Positions 35,927 to 46,042 of a stretch of DNA of 64,000 bases are shown in pieces. The notes beneath the pieces are model-generated. The model was not told the origin of the DNA and did no database searches. It was given only the letters and a program-made list of their open reading frames with translations. The translations under genes were made by a program, and so were the position numbers. How positions within the stretch are numbered: the stretch's first letter is position 1; each line of letters begins with the position of its first letter. Source of the stretch: Lactococcus sp. S-13 (GTDB lineage Bacteria > Bacillota > Bacilli > Lactobacillales > Streptococcaceae); assembly GCF_004210295.1 (NCBI RefSeq), contig NZ_SDAK01000001.1:930001-994000 (forward strand), read 5' to 3'.

Positions 35927-35928
35927 GG

Positions 35929-37809
35929 TTAATCTGCCCTTTCTGATAAGTATTCCCAGCGTTCATATTTGAGTTCGAGCGCTTTCGTTTTTTCGTCAAG
36001 TTCTTTTTGCAGAGTCAGCAAAAGCTCTGTGTTTGAGCCGTTTTCGTTCATTTCAGTATCAATGTCAGAGAGGCGGTTTTCGAGTTCTGAAATCTCATTT
36101 TCAATGCTTTGCCACTCTTTGTTTTCAAGGTAGGTGAGTTTGGTTTTACCTGTATTTTGACGTCGCTCAGTACTCGTCGTTTCGTTTTTAGGTGCTGCTT
36201 TGTCCGCTGTCTTTTCAGCATTTTTTTCGGCGATTTTCAGCGCTAAATAATCACTATATGCTCCAAAATAATGGTTGATTTTTCCGTTTTCAAAAGCTAA
36301 TAGTTCATGACTGACTTTATCTTGAAAATAACGGTCATGCGAAACGGTCAAGACAGCGCCAGAAAAGCCTGCAAGGAAATTTTCTAAGACGGTGAGGGTC
36401 GCAATGTCTAAATCATTAGTCGGCTCATCCAAAAGCAAAACGTTAGGTTGTAAAAGTAAGATTTTCAACAGATAAAGCCGTTTTTTCTCACCCCCAGAAA
36501 GTTTGGAAATCAGTGTGCCGTGACTACTTCGAGGAAAAAGAAATTGTTCCAAGAGGTTAACAATCGAAATGTTCTCCCCACTGGTATTATGAGCTGCTGA
36601 GGCCACTTCTTCAAGGAAATTAATGATTCGCTTGTTTTCGTCAAGACCACGAATTTCTTGGCTGAAGTAACCAATTTTTACCGTTTCACCAATTTCTAAA
36701 AGACCGTCTGTGAGCGTCAGTTCATTAGCAATGATATTGAGCAAGGTTGATTTCCCAACGCCATTATCGCCGACAATCCCCAAGCGCGAATGCGGTTGAA
36801 CAATGAGTTCAAAGTCCGTGAAAATCGGGCGATCAGGATAGGCAAAACTCGCTTTTTTGAAATTGATGACTTTTTTACCAAGACGGCTGCTCGCAATATT
36901 AAGTTCTAAATCGCCCAAATCTTTAGGACTTTGGAGAGATTTTTTGAGATCTTCAAAGCGATCAATACGAGCTTGTTGCTTGGTAGCTCGCGCTTGAGGG
37001 GATTTGCGAATCCAAGTCAGTTCGGAGTTGTAGAGTTGTTTAGCCTTATGATTAGCTGCAGCATCCCGTTCTTCGGCGGCTGCTTTTTGGGCTAAATAAT
37101 CTTGATAATTACCTTGATATTCAGTTAATCCAGCATCGGCCAACTCAAAGATTCGGGTCGCAACATTGTCCAAGAAATAGCGATCGTGAGTCACGAAAAG
37201 GACTGTTCTACGAGCATTTTTGAGATAATTTTGCAACCAAGCGATGGTCTCCACATCCAAATGGTTGGTCGGTTCGTCCAAGAGGAGCAAATCTGAGTCA
37301 TTAACCAAAGCTTGGGCCAGTTGAACGCGTCGTTTTTGTCCGCCGGACAAGCTTTCGATGAGGGTTGTAGCATCAGGCAATTGTAATTTGGTCAGGACAG
37401 TTTTAACATCTGCTTCGACTTGCCAAGCGTTCAAACTATCCATTTCAGCTTGGGCACGCTCGAATTTTCCAAAATTATCCATATCCAAAAGTGCTGCTTC
37501 ATAAGCTTTAATTGCACGCATCTGAGGCAGACTTTCGTCCAAAACACTGTCCAGAATAGTGGCCTTGGGATCAAAATCTGGTTCTTGCGTCAGATAAGTA
37601 ATCTTGTAATTTTGTGGATGATCAAAAGGTGACACATCGCCGTCAAAGCCCGACTGACCTGAGATGACATTCAACAATGTCGTTTTTCCTGTGCCATTTA
37701 CCCCTAAAAGTCCAATACGATCTAAGTCATGAATGATAAAATCAATCTGATTGAAAACTGTTTTTTCACCAACTGATTTTGTTAAATTTTGTGCAATGAA
37801 ATCTGCCAT
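35929..37809 (-). CDS. ABC-F ATPase, Uup/YfmR type
   Basis: A 626-aa soluble protein with two ABC domains: Walker A GVNGTGKTTLL and GDNGVGKSTLL, signatures LSGGQKRR and LSGGEKKR, Walker B LLLLDEPTNHLD and VLLLDEPTNDLD. A linker (P-site tRNA interaction motif) lies between. The C-terminal ~70 residues form a coiled coil (NRLSDIDTEMNENG...), typical of the Uup branch. ABC-F proteins act on stalled ribosomes; this branch is housekeeping rather than a resistance factor. Confidence 0.9.
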   Translation of the reverse strand: MADFIAQNLTKSVGEKTVFNQIDFIIHDLDRIGLLGVNGTGKTTLLNVISGQSGFDGDVSPFDHPQNYKITYLTQEPDFDPKATILDSVLDESLPQMRAIKAYEAALLDMDNFGKFERAQAEMDSLNAWQVEADVKTVLTKLQLPDATTLIESLSGGQKRRVQLAQALVNDSDLLLLDEPTNHLDVETIAWLQNYLKNARRTVLFVTHDRYFLDNVATRIFELADAGLTEYQGNYQDYLAQKAAAEERDAAANHKAKQLYNSELTWIRKSPQARATKQQARIDRFEDLKKSLQSPKDLGDLELNIASSRLGKKVINFKKASFAYPDRPIFTDFELIVQPHSRLGIVGDNGVGKSTLLNIIANELTLTDGLLEIGETVKIGYFSQEIRGLDENKRIINFLEEVASAAHNTSGENISIVNLLEQFLFPRSSHGTLISKLSGGEKKRLYLLKILLLQPNVLLLDEPTNDLDIATLTVLENFLAGFSGAVLTVSHDRYFQDKVSHELLAFENGKINHYFGAYSDYLALKIAEKNAEKTADKAAPKNETTSTERRQNTGKTKLTYLENKEWQSIENEISELENRLSDIDTEMNENGSNTELLLTLQKELDEKTKALELKYERWEYLSERAD

Positions 37810-37851
37810 TTTTTATCCTAATTTCTCTAATCTTATCTTTGATTATATCAC

Positions 37852-37877
37852 AAAAAAACCCGTCAGTAAGGACGGGA
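37852..37877 (-). terminator. Terminator after the LysR gene
   Basis: CCCGTC and GACGGG arms followed by T7 on the minus strand. Confidence 0.8.
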
Positions 37878-37897
37878 TTGATTTTCTAATAAAATCT

Positions 37898-38842
37898 TTA
37901 GTTCGTTTTTTGTGTTCTCCGGTCATGAGGAGTGACAATTTTCTGAAGCTCAGCTAAGTAAAGCTGGGCTTGCTCGCTGAGCTGAAATTCTTTGCGAGAC
38001 AACCAGCCTATTTCGATACAATCATCAACATCCAGAGGGATTGAAACAATGTTGTCGCCATTAAGATCAGAGCTGACCACACCACTACTGATTGTGTAGC
38101 CGTTTAATCCAATCATCAGGTTGAAGATTGTGGCACGGTCACCGACTTTGATGTCTTTTTTTGCATATTCGGTGGACAGAATTTCTTCGGAAAAATAAAA
38201 AGAATTTTGCTCACCTTGTTCAAAAGACAAGCGAGGGAAATCTTTCAAATCATCTAAAGTAACTCGTTTTTTTTGAGCCAATGGGTTTGTTGAACTGACA
38301 AAAATATGAGGATGAGCAACAAAAAGGGGATGAAAAATCAGACGATTTTCTCGTAAAATTTTATCAATCACGCTCGCATTATAGCTATTTTTGTAAATAA
38401 TTCCAAGCTCGCTACGCAAGGATTTGACATCTTCAATAATTTCAAACGTTCGTGCTTCACGCAAGGTGTATTCGTACTCTGAAATGCCTGCTGCTTCTGT
38501 TTTTTTGACCATATTGACAAAAGCATTGACGGCAAAAGCGTAATGTTGGGTCGAGATGGCGCACAGTTTGCGGGAGGGCTTTTTGTCCAGCCAGCGTGCT
38601 TCCAGCAAGTCTGTCTGCTCAACCACCTGCCTTGCGTAACCTAAAAATTCTGTCCCGTCGGCCGTCAATGAAATTCCTCTACTTGAGCGACGAAAAAGGG
38701 ACAGACCGACTTCTATTTCAATGTCTTTGATTGCTTTGGACAGGCTGGGCTGTGTGATATAGAGCTGTTCGGCGGCCTGATTGATTGAGCCAACCTTGGC
38801 GACTTCGATAAAATATTTGAGCTGTTGTAGGCTAATGGACAT
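37898..38842 (-). CDS. LysR-family transcriptional regulator
   Basis: A 314-aa regulator. The winged HTH LQQLKYFIEVAKVGSINQAAEQLYITQPSLSKAIKDIE is at residues 5-45; a periplasmic-binding-like effector domain occupies about 90-300. It lies on the same strand, about 100 bases after a dehydrogenase gene, which it may control. The effector is unknown. Confidence 0.88.
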   Translation of the reverse strand: MSISLQQLKYFIEVAKVGSINQAAEQLYITQPSLSKAIKDIEIEVGLSLFRRSSRGISLTADGTEFLGYARQVVEQTDLLEARWLDKKPSRKLCAISTQHYAFAVNAFVNMVKKTEAAGISEYEYTLREARTFEIIEDVKSLRSELGIIYKNSYNASVIDKILRENRLIFHPLFVAHPHIFVSSTNPLAQKKRVTLDDLKDFPRLSFEQGEQNSFYFSEEILSTEYAKKDIKVGDRATIFNLMIGLNGYTISSGVVSSDLNGDNIVSIPLDVDDCIEIGWLSRKEFQLSEQAQLYLAELQKIVTPHDRRTQKTN

Positions 38843-38945
38843 TTCTTTTCCTCTTTGAATTTCTAAGGCTTATTTTATTGTAACAAAAAGCCTATCAAAA
38901 AGAATGAAAAAAGTTACAAGCTCCTTGAGTCTTTGGGTTTTATGC

Positions 38946-40028
38946 TTACTTTTTTTCCGCAACAAGTGTTTCTAATTTTTGGATGGCTTGCACGATTTTT
39001 GCACCGGTCACTTCGGGATCAATCAAGTGGTAAGATTCATTAGCTTGTGCAGCAAATGCTGCTACTTTACTCAATTGTTCTTGTTGGCCAGCTGCCAGAT
39101 TGATTGCTGCCAAGTTGCTAGGCAAGGCTGTGGCTTCATAAAAAGGCAATAATTTTTCAATTTCAGCTGAATCATTTGTATACGCCAATTGGACAAGCAC
39201 TCCATAGGCGACTTTTGAGCCATGCAAGATGGAGTGGGTCTCCGAGCAAAGGGAAAGGCCATTATGAAGGGCGTGTGCTCCTGCCATTCTGCCATAAGAG
39301 CCTGCAAAACCACCAACAGTCCCCGAAAGTTCAATAATGGTGTCCGCAATTCTTCCAAAAGCGGGGCTGACGGTTTGATTTTCCAAAGCTTGCAAAGCGG
39401 CTTGGGAATCTTCGAATAAAATTTTGAAAATTTCTTTGGCACTGGCATAACCCAAGCGGACTGAGGCCGACAGATCTTCCCAAGGCACTCTGCGGATAAT
39501 TCCTTCCATTTCATACCATTTTGCTAAAGTATCGCCAATCCCAGCCACCAGATAATCATGAGGTGTTGAGAGTAAAAAGTCATAGTCCACCAGAGTCAGA
39601 TAAGCTCCGCGCGAGAAATAAGCGACTTGATCAAAGGTATGATCGGGATGATAGAGTGCACCCACAGGTGTGTAAGGGGCGCAGTTTGAGACCAAAGTCG
39701 GAATAATCACTAAATCCGAATCAAGCTTTTCAGCTAGAACCTTTGCGGTATCAATCAAACGTCCACCGCCAATGGCGACGACCGCATCAGCACCTCCAAT
39801 CTCGCTTGCTAAAGCTTCACCATTTTTGATAGAAGCTGTCCCGTCATAATGATAAACGGGATAAGCTAGCTTTTTTTGGTAAAAATTTTGAAAAACTTCA
39901 AAGGACTTTGCGCCTGTCAAAACCACAACTTGGTCAAACGGTGCTAGATAGTCTTCTAAATCACATAAAACATTTTTTCCACTCACATAACGATTTGCGC
40001 CAGGTCGCGCTTCTTCAACTAGATTCAT
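38946..40028 (-). CDS. Metal-dependent alcohol/hydroxycarboxylate dehydrogenase (HcxA/glycerol-dehydrogenase-like)
   Basis: A 360-aa type III dehydrogenase. NAD-binding GGGRLIDTAK is near residue 93. Metal ligands are in GIGDTLAKW (Asp), GAHALHNGLS (His) and THSILHGSKVAYG (His). It resembles the YbdH/HcxA group acting on 2-oxo/hydroxycarboxylates, and GldA; the substrate cannot be fixed from sequence. Confidence 0.8.
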   Translation of the reverse strand: MNLVEEARPGANRYVSGKNVLCDLEDYLAPFDQVVVLTGAKSFEVFQNFYQKKLAYPVYHYDGTASIKNGEALASEIGGADAVVAIGGGRLIDTAKVLAEKLDSDLVIIPTLVSNCAPYTPVGALYHPDHTFDQVAYFSRGAYLTLVDYDFLLSTPHDYLVAGIGDTLAKWYEMEGIIRRVPWEDLSASVRLGYASAKEIFKILFEDSQAALQALENQTVSPAFGRIADTIIELSGTVGGFAGSYGRMAGAHALHNGLSLCSETHSILHGSKVAYGVLVQLAYTNDSAEIEKLLPFYEATALPSNLAAINLAAGQQEQLSKVAAFAAQANESYHLIDPEVTGAKIVQAIQKLETLVAEKK

Positions 40029-40110
40029 AATTGCACCCTCTTTTTCATAATTATCAGAATATTATAACACTCTAAAAATAAAAATACAAGATATATAAAG
40101 TTGTATTTTA

Positions 40111-40142
40111 TTAAAAAATCTCAGATTTAATCTGAGATTTTT
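40111..40142 (-). terminator. Terminator after the membrane-protein gene
   Basis: AAATCTCAGA and TCTGAGATTT arms followed by a T run on the minus strand, overlapping the stop at 40141. Confidence 0.8.
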
Positions 40143-40854
40143 ACTTACTCTGATCTTTGGCTTTCTGGTTGGCTATTGCAATAAGAACAATAGCCCCAAC
40201 TAAGATTACCAAAATTTGCTTAAAGGAAAAATCAAAGAGGTTTTTGGCAATGAACAGCAAACAAAGAACAATTATTGCCCTATAGACCTTACTCCACAAC
40301 TTACGATACTTTCTTATAGGATAGTGCACTCCTCCCTCATAAAAAGCTTTGCGCAAGGTTTTTTTCTCTTTGAAGTTTTGCACGATAGCCGCAAAAGCTT
40401 CTGGATTATTGGCCTTACTGATAATTCTTGCCCGCCGAGCGTGGATAACGACTAGCTGCTTGCCAAGATTTATCCCTAAGCCTTTATCAGTAGCAAACGT
40501 ATCTTCGACCTCTATTTCTTCAAATATCGTGTCTTTTTCTCTTAGAAATTCTAAAACAAGCGGGTAACGCTTTACCATCCACTTAGCACCCTCGCCTAAA
40601 AGACAGACCGCCAGGTATATTATGACGCCCAGCGCCGACTCTGTAAACCTAACAGGTTTGGGCCAAAACAACAGTACATTTAAAATGAAAAGAGCAACCC
40701 AAAATGCAAATAATATCCAAGCTAGCTTTGCTACAAACGAAATCATTTTTAGGTTTTTACTTATTGAGTCTATTCTAGCTGCTATTCTCCTAGCTCGCCG
40801 CTTAATCCCAGCTATCTCTCGAGCGCTATATCGTTCTTCTTGTATTTTAATCAT
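40141..40854 (-). CDS. Uncharacterised membrane protein paired with the DUF1906 gene
   Basis: About 237 residues from ATG 40854, which lies inside the last codons of the upstream gene (8-base overlap), so the two are translationally coupled. A basic N-terminus (REIAGIKRRARRIAARID) is followed by two membrane segments, a cytoplasmic-looking acidic middle (EEIEVEDTFATDKGLGINLG) and two further C-terminal segments. No family is recognised. The coupling suggests it works with the large protein. Confidence 0.7.
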   Translation of the reverse strand: MIKIQEERYSAREIAGIKRRARRIAARIDSISKNLKMISFVAKLAWILFAFWVALFILNVLLFWPKPVRFTESALGVIIYLAVCLLGEGAKWMVKRYPLVLEFLREKDTIFEEIEVEDTFATDKGLGINLGKQLVVIHARRARIISKANNPEAFAAIVQNFKEKKTLRKAFYEGGVHYPIRKYRKLWSKVYRAIIVLCLLFIAKNLFDFSFKQILVILVGAIVLIAIANQKAKDQSK

Positions 40855-43030
40855 CTCTATCTTTCGTTTGTCCAAAATCTGCTAATAATGCAAGTAACAC
40901 TGCTGCTAACCCTCCAACAGTCGCTCCTGCTCCAGCTGCTGGAAGCAAAGCTATCCCAACAACGGCCAACAGTAATACTACCGCCGCAATCAATCCTGGA
41001 GGAATTGATGTAATAAGATTTTTCACTCCTTCAAGTGCTGAATCCATAATACTAGAACCCGTAGGTGTATCAAAATCCATTGTTATTTCTATCTCTACAC
41101 TTGTAATGACTTTTACGTCATTTGTACTTGACTCAGGGAAATTAATTTCTACCCTTATTGTTTTTTTGCCTTCTTCATTGATAACAATATACACAGCGAT
41201 TGTACCATTAGAAATCCCTGTACAAAATTCATTGATTTTAGCAGTCGCAACCATTGAAAGGTCGGCACCTAATACATTGTCAATAAATTCGGTAGATTCA
41301 GCTGACAGCTCTCCGTCAGTTATACTAAGTAAAAATGTGCTGTCTTCTGTTGAAGAAATTTCAGAATGTGCAGAAACTTCAATATCTATCCCAAACCCAC
41401 TCCAAAGTGTAACGGGTTCGCCATCAATAGTTACACTCAGATTTTTGAACCAATCCCAATTTGTCTGGTCAATCCAATAATCCTCATCCATGACAAAGGG
41501 CTCATCTAAGCGTTCAACAGCATCATCTAAGCCCGATACTGCAACGAAATCAAAAGCATCTACACTAGCATAACTATATTCGTAAAATTGGTCAAAAGCC
41601 CAATCTAAGGGCTGAGAAAATCCTAAGTTCCCAGACCAGCCACTAGACATATTTGCTACATAGCTTCGCTGTGTACGTACTGTATTATGTATTTGGGTAC
41701 AGACATTTCTTGTTCCATACACGCCTGCTTGATAATGTAACCCAGCAATACCGTCTCTAAAAGTATTCTGAATACCCCAAAAGTAAGGAATAACATTATG
41801 TTGGATATCCTCACCCTGAGCATCAAAATCTACTGCGAAATAAATATAACTTGCGTCAGGAATCCCAAGTGCCCCCGCTGCATAAATAGCTGCTCTGGCA
41901 TCTCTTTGACCTTGCTCATAATTATAGTATGAGGCTGTAGGATAATTATCTTGATAAATCGGAATAATTTTCATCCCGTGATCAAGAATCATCTCTGCTT
42001 CTTCACGCGTTAAATTTTTAGGCCTATAATCATTTCCAACAGTACCTGTCAAATAGCGTCCAACATAATAAACTCCAAATTGGAGTAAATCAAGTACTTG
42101 TTGTTCTTTCAACTGAAGCGAAGTGTCTGAACCAAGAAAATCACGAGTCCAATCTCCATTTGACTGCACAAGCGAAAGCACTGTCCTTAAGTCTGGTGAT
42201 TCACTATCGACAGGCATTAGTTGCATAAAACGTTGAAATTCTCCAAGACCTGCTCTCGTTGGGACATCTAAATCTCCCGTAAAATCAATAGATGGTGCTC
42301 CACCAGACTCCCAGAATTCTTTCATATTAGCATAGAGCGCAAATTGAATGAGCATAATTAAATGAGTGCTCAGCCCTGATTGATAGGCAGTGTTGTAAAG
42401 TGAAGAGGTGGTCGGTCCGAAACTGCCTGTCGCTTCTTCTGTGGAAAGTCCAAGTTCTGCTTGAAATCCATAAATGATGGCTTCATTAGTTGCCCGTTGA
42501 TAAATGCCGTCTGTTGGCATAATTCCCGTATATCCGACATAATTGACATTAAGATACTGCTGCATTTCCCTGACTTTAGGGTCATCAATTAAAACAAACT
42601 GCGCCATATCAAACAAAGCCTTAGCCCAAGTCGCTGATAATATTGAACTAGGATTGGTAAAGCCAGCCTGTATCTTCAAATCAGTTACTGCATAGGCTAA
42701 ATCTGCGGAGTAGATTCCGTCAAATGCTCCAGGACCTATCCCCTGTGGCATTCCCTTACACCAAAAAGCTCCTTGAACTAACCGAATAATGTTTGGTGAA
42801 AGCCCACTTCCCCAGTTGGGAGTAATTTGTTGCTCATAGTACGCATAGGTGGTTTCTCCAAAATTTGGTACAACTGGGGAAATTCCTAGTTCATGCTGTA
42901 AGCCTTCGATGAGTGCATAAATTGTGTTCCAGCCTGTATTGCCGTCTTCTGTAACAGGTTCATAGCCTTCCACACCGGTATATGTTGCGTTCAGCCACTT
43001 CTGTACTTCTCGTACCATTTCATCTGCCAT
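40847..43030 (-). CDS. Large wall-active protein: peptidoglycan-binding repeats + DUF1906 glycosidase-like domain + C-terminal membrane hairpin
   Basis: A 727-aa protein. Residues 1-125 and about 150-280 are two peptidoglycan-binding-like repeats (VQKWLNATY, MQQYLNVNYVGYTG...DGIYQRATNEAIIYGFQ). Residues 315-510 fit DUF1906 (Rv2525c-like, TIM-barrel, GH25-related): GRYLTG at 325, IPIYQDN at 356, IYFAVDFDAQ at 396 with acidic residues, AGVYGT at 435. Residues 520-660 are beta-rich and unrecognised. A hydrophobic hairpin at about 678-715 precedes a charged end (KDRDD). There is no signal peptide. Export, if any, must be unconventional, or the protein acts at lysis or by C-terminal insertion. Confidence 0.75.
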   Translation of the reverse strand: MADEMVREVQKWLNATYTGVEGYEPVTEDGNTGWNTIYALIEGLQHELGISPVVPNFGETTYAYYEQQITPNWGSGLSPNIIRLVQGAFWCKGMPQGIGPGAFDGIYSADLAYAVTDLKIQAGFTNPSSILSATWAKALFDMAQFVLIDDPKVREMQQYLNVNYVGYTGIMPTDGIYQRATNEAIIYGFQAELGLSTEEATGSFGPTTSSLYNTAYQSGLSTHLIMLIQFALYANMKEFWESGGAPSIDFTGDLDVPTRAGLGEFQRFMQLMPVDSESPDLRTVLSLVQSNGDWTRDFLGSDTSLQLKEQQVLDLLQFGVYYVGRYLTGTVGNDYRPKNLTREEAEMILDHGMKIIPIYQDNYPTASYYNYEQGQRDARAAIYAAGALGIPDASYIYFAVDFDAQGEDIQHNVIPYFWGIQNTFRDGIAGLHYQAGVYGTRNVCTQIHNTVRTQRSYVANMSSGWSGNLGFSQPLDWAFDQFYEYSYASVDAFDFVAVSGLDDAVERLDEPFVMDEDYWIDQTNWDWFKNLSVTIDGEPVTLWSGFGIDIEVSAHSEISSTEDSTFLLSITDGELSAESTEFIDNVLGADLSMVATAKINEFCTGISNGTIAVYIVINEEGKKTIRVEINFPESSTNDVKVITSVEIEITMDFDTPTGSSIMDSALEGVKNLITSIPPGLIAAVVLLLAVVGIALLPAAGAGATVGGLAAVLLALLADFGQTKDRDD

Positions 43031-43265
43031 AATATCGTCCTTTCGTTACGAATAATCAGTGCTAATAGTTATCAGGATTTTCACGCTTTCTTCATTCAAA
43101 TTTATTTAATTATAAATTTATATTTTAATCATCGTTTAATTATTACTGGTTTTTGTAATCTTTTTATAATTTAGGTTTATATTTATTATATTATTTTACA
43201 AAAATGTTGTCAAATTTGACAGGAATGAAAATTGATATTCATCTAAAGCTATTATCTAAAGCTAT
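43031..43265 (-). promoter_or_regulatory. Promoter, -35 palindrome and long leader of the DUF1906 operon
   Basis: On the minus strand TTGACA (43213-43208) and TATAAT (43190-43185) are spaced 17 bases. The -35 is part of the perfect 14-bp palindrome TGTCAAATTTGACA (43208-43221), a likely operator. The leader to the start at 43030 is about 150 bases and very AT-rich. No gene is seen here. Confidence 0.75.
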
Positions 43266-43295
43266 TAAAAAATCCTCAGATTTGGTCTGAGGATG
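43266..43295 (-). terminator. Terminator after the dipeptidase gene
   Basis: ATCCTCAGA and TCTGAGGAT arms followed by a T run on the minus strand. Confidence 0.88.
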
Positions 43296-43327
43296 TTGTT
43301 TTGTTTTATTAAGTCTTGTTGCCTTTT

Positions 43328-44752
43328 TTAGTCGTTGAAGTCAAAGCGTAATTTCATGTTGGCTGAGCCGAGGACTACCATACGTCCTAAAAGTTCAGTT
43401 TGGTTTTTCAGGGCTACTGCTGCTAACTTCTCGTTGGCTGCGGTCAAATAGGCGATTTTATCTGTTGCTGTAGCAAAATTTTGGTCGGTTTCGTTTTGGA
43501 TTTCGTGGAATTTTGCTAGGGTGTTTAATTCATAATTGTCGCGCAGGTCTACAAATAAGTCATAGTTGCTATCGCCTAAAACTGCGGTTGTGGCACTCAA
43601 CCAGTACATATTTGTTGGGTCGTATTCGCCTTTGGCGTCACGGTAGCAAGCTGGGGTGTCCGAAATTGCAGTGTAAAATGGTACCACATGGTTGAAGGTA
43701 TTGGCTCCAAAGGCAAGCCATTGCACACCGGCTAATTCTTTAGGGACATGGTTTCGCACTTGGAGGATGTGGACACTGTGGTTACGGTTGATTCCGATTG
43801 GACGGAAGAGTTTGCGTTCTTCTGGTGTGTTGGTTGTGCCATAAGGGTCATATTTTGTATTCTCAAAATGGCTAGATAAGACAAATTTGATGTCTTCGAC
43901 GGTAATTTTTCGGCTGGCTTCGCAGATGAAAGGCAAGTCGTGTGCTTGTGGATTCTCAGAGCGCTCTCCCAAGAAATTTTGTCCGTACCATGTCCGTGGA
44001 TTGTTGTAAACAGTGTCTTTGATTGAGCTTGAACCAAAAATTTGACGTAAATTATAGCGGGTTTTATAGCCTTCAATCTCAGGATTGAGATGATTTTTAT
44101 CAATCAATGTTTTCAAATCATCTGAGCAGAGGTAGTCCTCGTTACCAAACTTAAATTCATCAATGTTCATGCGGTTCGGAGCAACGACAAAGGAGTCGTC
44201 GGGGATGCGCACTGCTGCCCAATGGTGTCCCCCAATTGTTTCTAACCACCAGACTTCATTATGGTCAGCAAAAGCAATGCCGTTTGGTTCGTAAGTTCCG
44301 TAGGTCGTCAACAGTTCCCCCAAACGCAGAACGCCTTCGCGTGCGCTTGTAACGTAAGGTAAAACAAGGGTCACGAGGTCTTCTTCACCCATCCCATTTT
44401 CAACATAAGGGTCAAGTCCTAAAATTCGTGGATTTGTTGTGATGGTTTCTGTCGCTGACATGGCGACATTTTCACTATTAATCCCTGCGGCTGGCCAAAT
44501 GCCTTCTTTCAAAACGGCGTTAGGTGTCGCGGTATAGCGCAGCGGATTATCTGGTAAATCGAGTTCTAATCCTGATAAAACAGCCTTGTAGTGACGAGGT
44601 TGTTCTTCGGGTTGGATGACAACAAAACGTTGCGGGTCAAGCGCTTCATGGCCATCATCATTGCGGGCAATCATTGTCGAGCCGTCAATGGAAGCTTTTT
44701 TTCCGACTAAAACGGTGGTACAAGAACCTTTGCGACGATTTTCGATTTTCAT
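43328..44752 (-). CDS. pepDA: Dipeptidase PepD (C69 family)
   Basis: A 474-aa Ntn-type dipeptidase. The nucleophile Cys11 in [25 protein letters not shown] becomes active after removal of a short propeptide, as known in this family. [24 protein letters not shown] and [13 protein letters not shown] are conserved. It degrades dipeptides in the cytoplasm. It stands as a single gene. Confidence 0.92.
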   Translation of the reverse strand: MKIENRRKGSCTTVLVGKKASIDGSTMIARNDDGHEALDPQRFVVIQPEEQPRHYKAVLSGLELDLPDNPLRYTATPNAVLKEGIWPAAGINSENVAMSATETITTNPRILGLDPYVENGMGEEDLVTLVLPYVTSAREGVLRLGELLTTYGTYEPNGIAFADHNEVWWLETIGGHHWAAVRIPDDSFVVAPNRMNIDEFKFGNEDYLCSDDLKTLIDKNHLNPEIEGYKTRYNLRQIFGSSSIKDTVYNNPRTWYGQNFLGERSENPQAHDLPFICEASRKITVEDIKFVLSSHFENTKYDPYGTTNTPEERKLFRPIGINRNHSVHILQVRNHVPKELAGVQWLAFGANTFNHVVPFYTAISDTPACYRDAKGEYDPTNMYWLSATTAVLGDSNYDLFVDLRDNYELNTLAKFHEIQNETDQNFATATDKIAYLTAANEKLAAVALKNQTELLGRMVVLGSANMKLRFDFND

Positions 44753-44782
44753 AATATTTTCTCCACGGTTATTTTTGGAAAT

Positions 44783-45988
44783 TTATTTCAGTTTCCATTC
44801 TTTTTTTACTGCTTCAAAAATGGCTCGACGCTCATTTTTAAGCTGATTTTGGACAATTTTTTGCTCAATTTTGCGAAGTATTTGGCCTAATTCTGGGCCG
44901 GGTTTGAGGGACAATTCTTTCATCAGGTCTTTGCCAGCGACAACGATTTCTGATTTGTCATGGATTTGAAGTTGATGATCTAATTCAATGGCATAATTTT
45001 CGTCAATTTCTAGGCCACAAGCATTTTTGAGTTGGTCAACTAATTGGACTTTTTCCAGCCCAAATTGGTAGAGGCTCAACAAATCCCATTTTTTAATGGC
45101 ATAGGCTGAAACAAGGTCGGAAACGTACTTGGCAAAGTCGTTAGAAACTTTCCATTGGCGTAAGAAATTCTTGACTTCAATCTGAGTAAATCTGGTCAGC
45201 AAGGCAGCCCAAGCTTGTTCGGAATTTTGAAAGTGAAACGTGCTAGAAATTTCCGTCAGCATTTTCTCTAAAGCAGGCAGTTGAAAGGCGGGCAAATATT
45301 TCCAAGCTCCAGACTGCACAAGAAGCGTCAGCCCATTGCGCCAATCGGCGCCCAAGAAAAGTTTGTCTAGCTCAATGAAAATACGCTCCACTGAAATTTT
45401 TTCCAGCAGATTGGCGCGCTCGCACATGGCAACAAATGTTTCGGCTTCAATCGCAAAATCCAAGGTCGCAGCAAATCGCATGGCACGCATAATCCGCAAG
45501 GCGTCCTCGTTGAAGCGCTCGGATGCACTTCCCACGGCTCTCAATCGGCGTTCTTTCAAATCCAAAAGTCCGTCAAATAAATCAATAATTTCGCCGTTGA
45601 CATCACACGCAAAAGCGTTGACCGTAAAATCGCGGCGCTTTAAATCCTCCCGCAAATCACGCACAAAATCGACGTGATCGGGTCTTCTGTAATCTGTATA
45701 CTTCGACTCCGTCCGAAAAGTCGTGATTTCATAGTGTTCAGCCTCTGATTTTCCAGCTAAAACGAGCACCGTTCCATGCTCAATGCCAACATCAATCGTG
45801 TGCGGAAAAATCGCTTTGATTTCTTCAGGATAGGCACTTGTAGCAATATCTACATCATGAATTTCCCGTCCCAAAAGGACATCGCGCACTGAGCCGCCCA
45901 CAAAATAAGCCTCAAAACCATGCGCAATTATTTTTTTTAAAACCGGTAGCGCTTGCACGAACTCCACGGGTAATTTATCTAATTTCAT
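44783..45988 (-). CDS. cca: CCA-adding tRNA nucleotidyltransferase
   Basis: A 401-aa class II enzyme from ATG 45988 (AAAGGAT upstream; the frame opens further but without support). The head domain has GGSVRDVLLGREIHDVDIATSA (metal Asp pair), RRPDHVDFVRDLREDLKRRDFTVNA and RRLRAVGSASERFNEDALRIMRAMRF. A repeat half (45251-45269) is read in frame as L-E-K-M-L-T-E-I. Confidence 0.95.
   Translation of the reverse strand: MKLDKLPVEFVQALPVLKKIIAHGFEAYFVGGSVRDVLLGREIHDVDIATSAYPEEIKAIFPHTIDVGIEHGTVLVLAGKSEAEHYEITTFRTESKYTDYRRPDHVDFVRDLREDLKRRDFTVNAFACDVNGEIIDLFDGLLDLKERRLRAVGSASERFNEDALRIMRAMRFAATLDFAIEAETFVAMCERANLLEKISVERIFIELDKLFLGADWRNGLTLLVQSGAWKYLPAFQLPALEKMLTEISSTFHFQNSEQAWAALLTRFTQIEVKNFLRQWKVSNDFAKYVSDLVSAYAIKKWDLLSLYQFGLEKVQLVDQLKNACGLEIDENYAIELDHQLQIHDKSEIVVAGKDLMKELSLKPGPELGQILRKIEQKIVQNQLKNERRAIFEAVKKEWKLK
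45251..45269 (+). repeat. CTGACG-type repeat half inside cca
   Basis: TTCCGTCAGCATTTTCTCT, the right arm and tail of the repeat, lies within the cca coding region without breaking the frame. Confidence 0.55.
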
Positions 45989-46042
45989 ATCCTTTATTTT
46001 ATCATTTTTTAGCCAAAAACGGGGACTCCCCTCATTCTCAGT

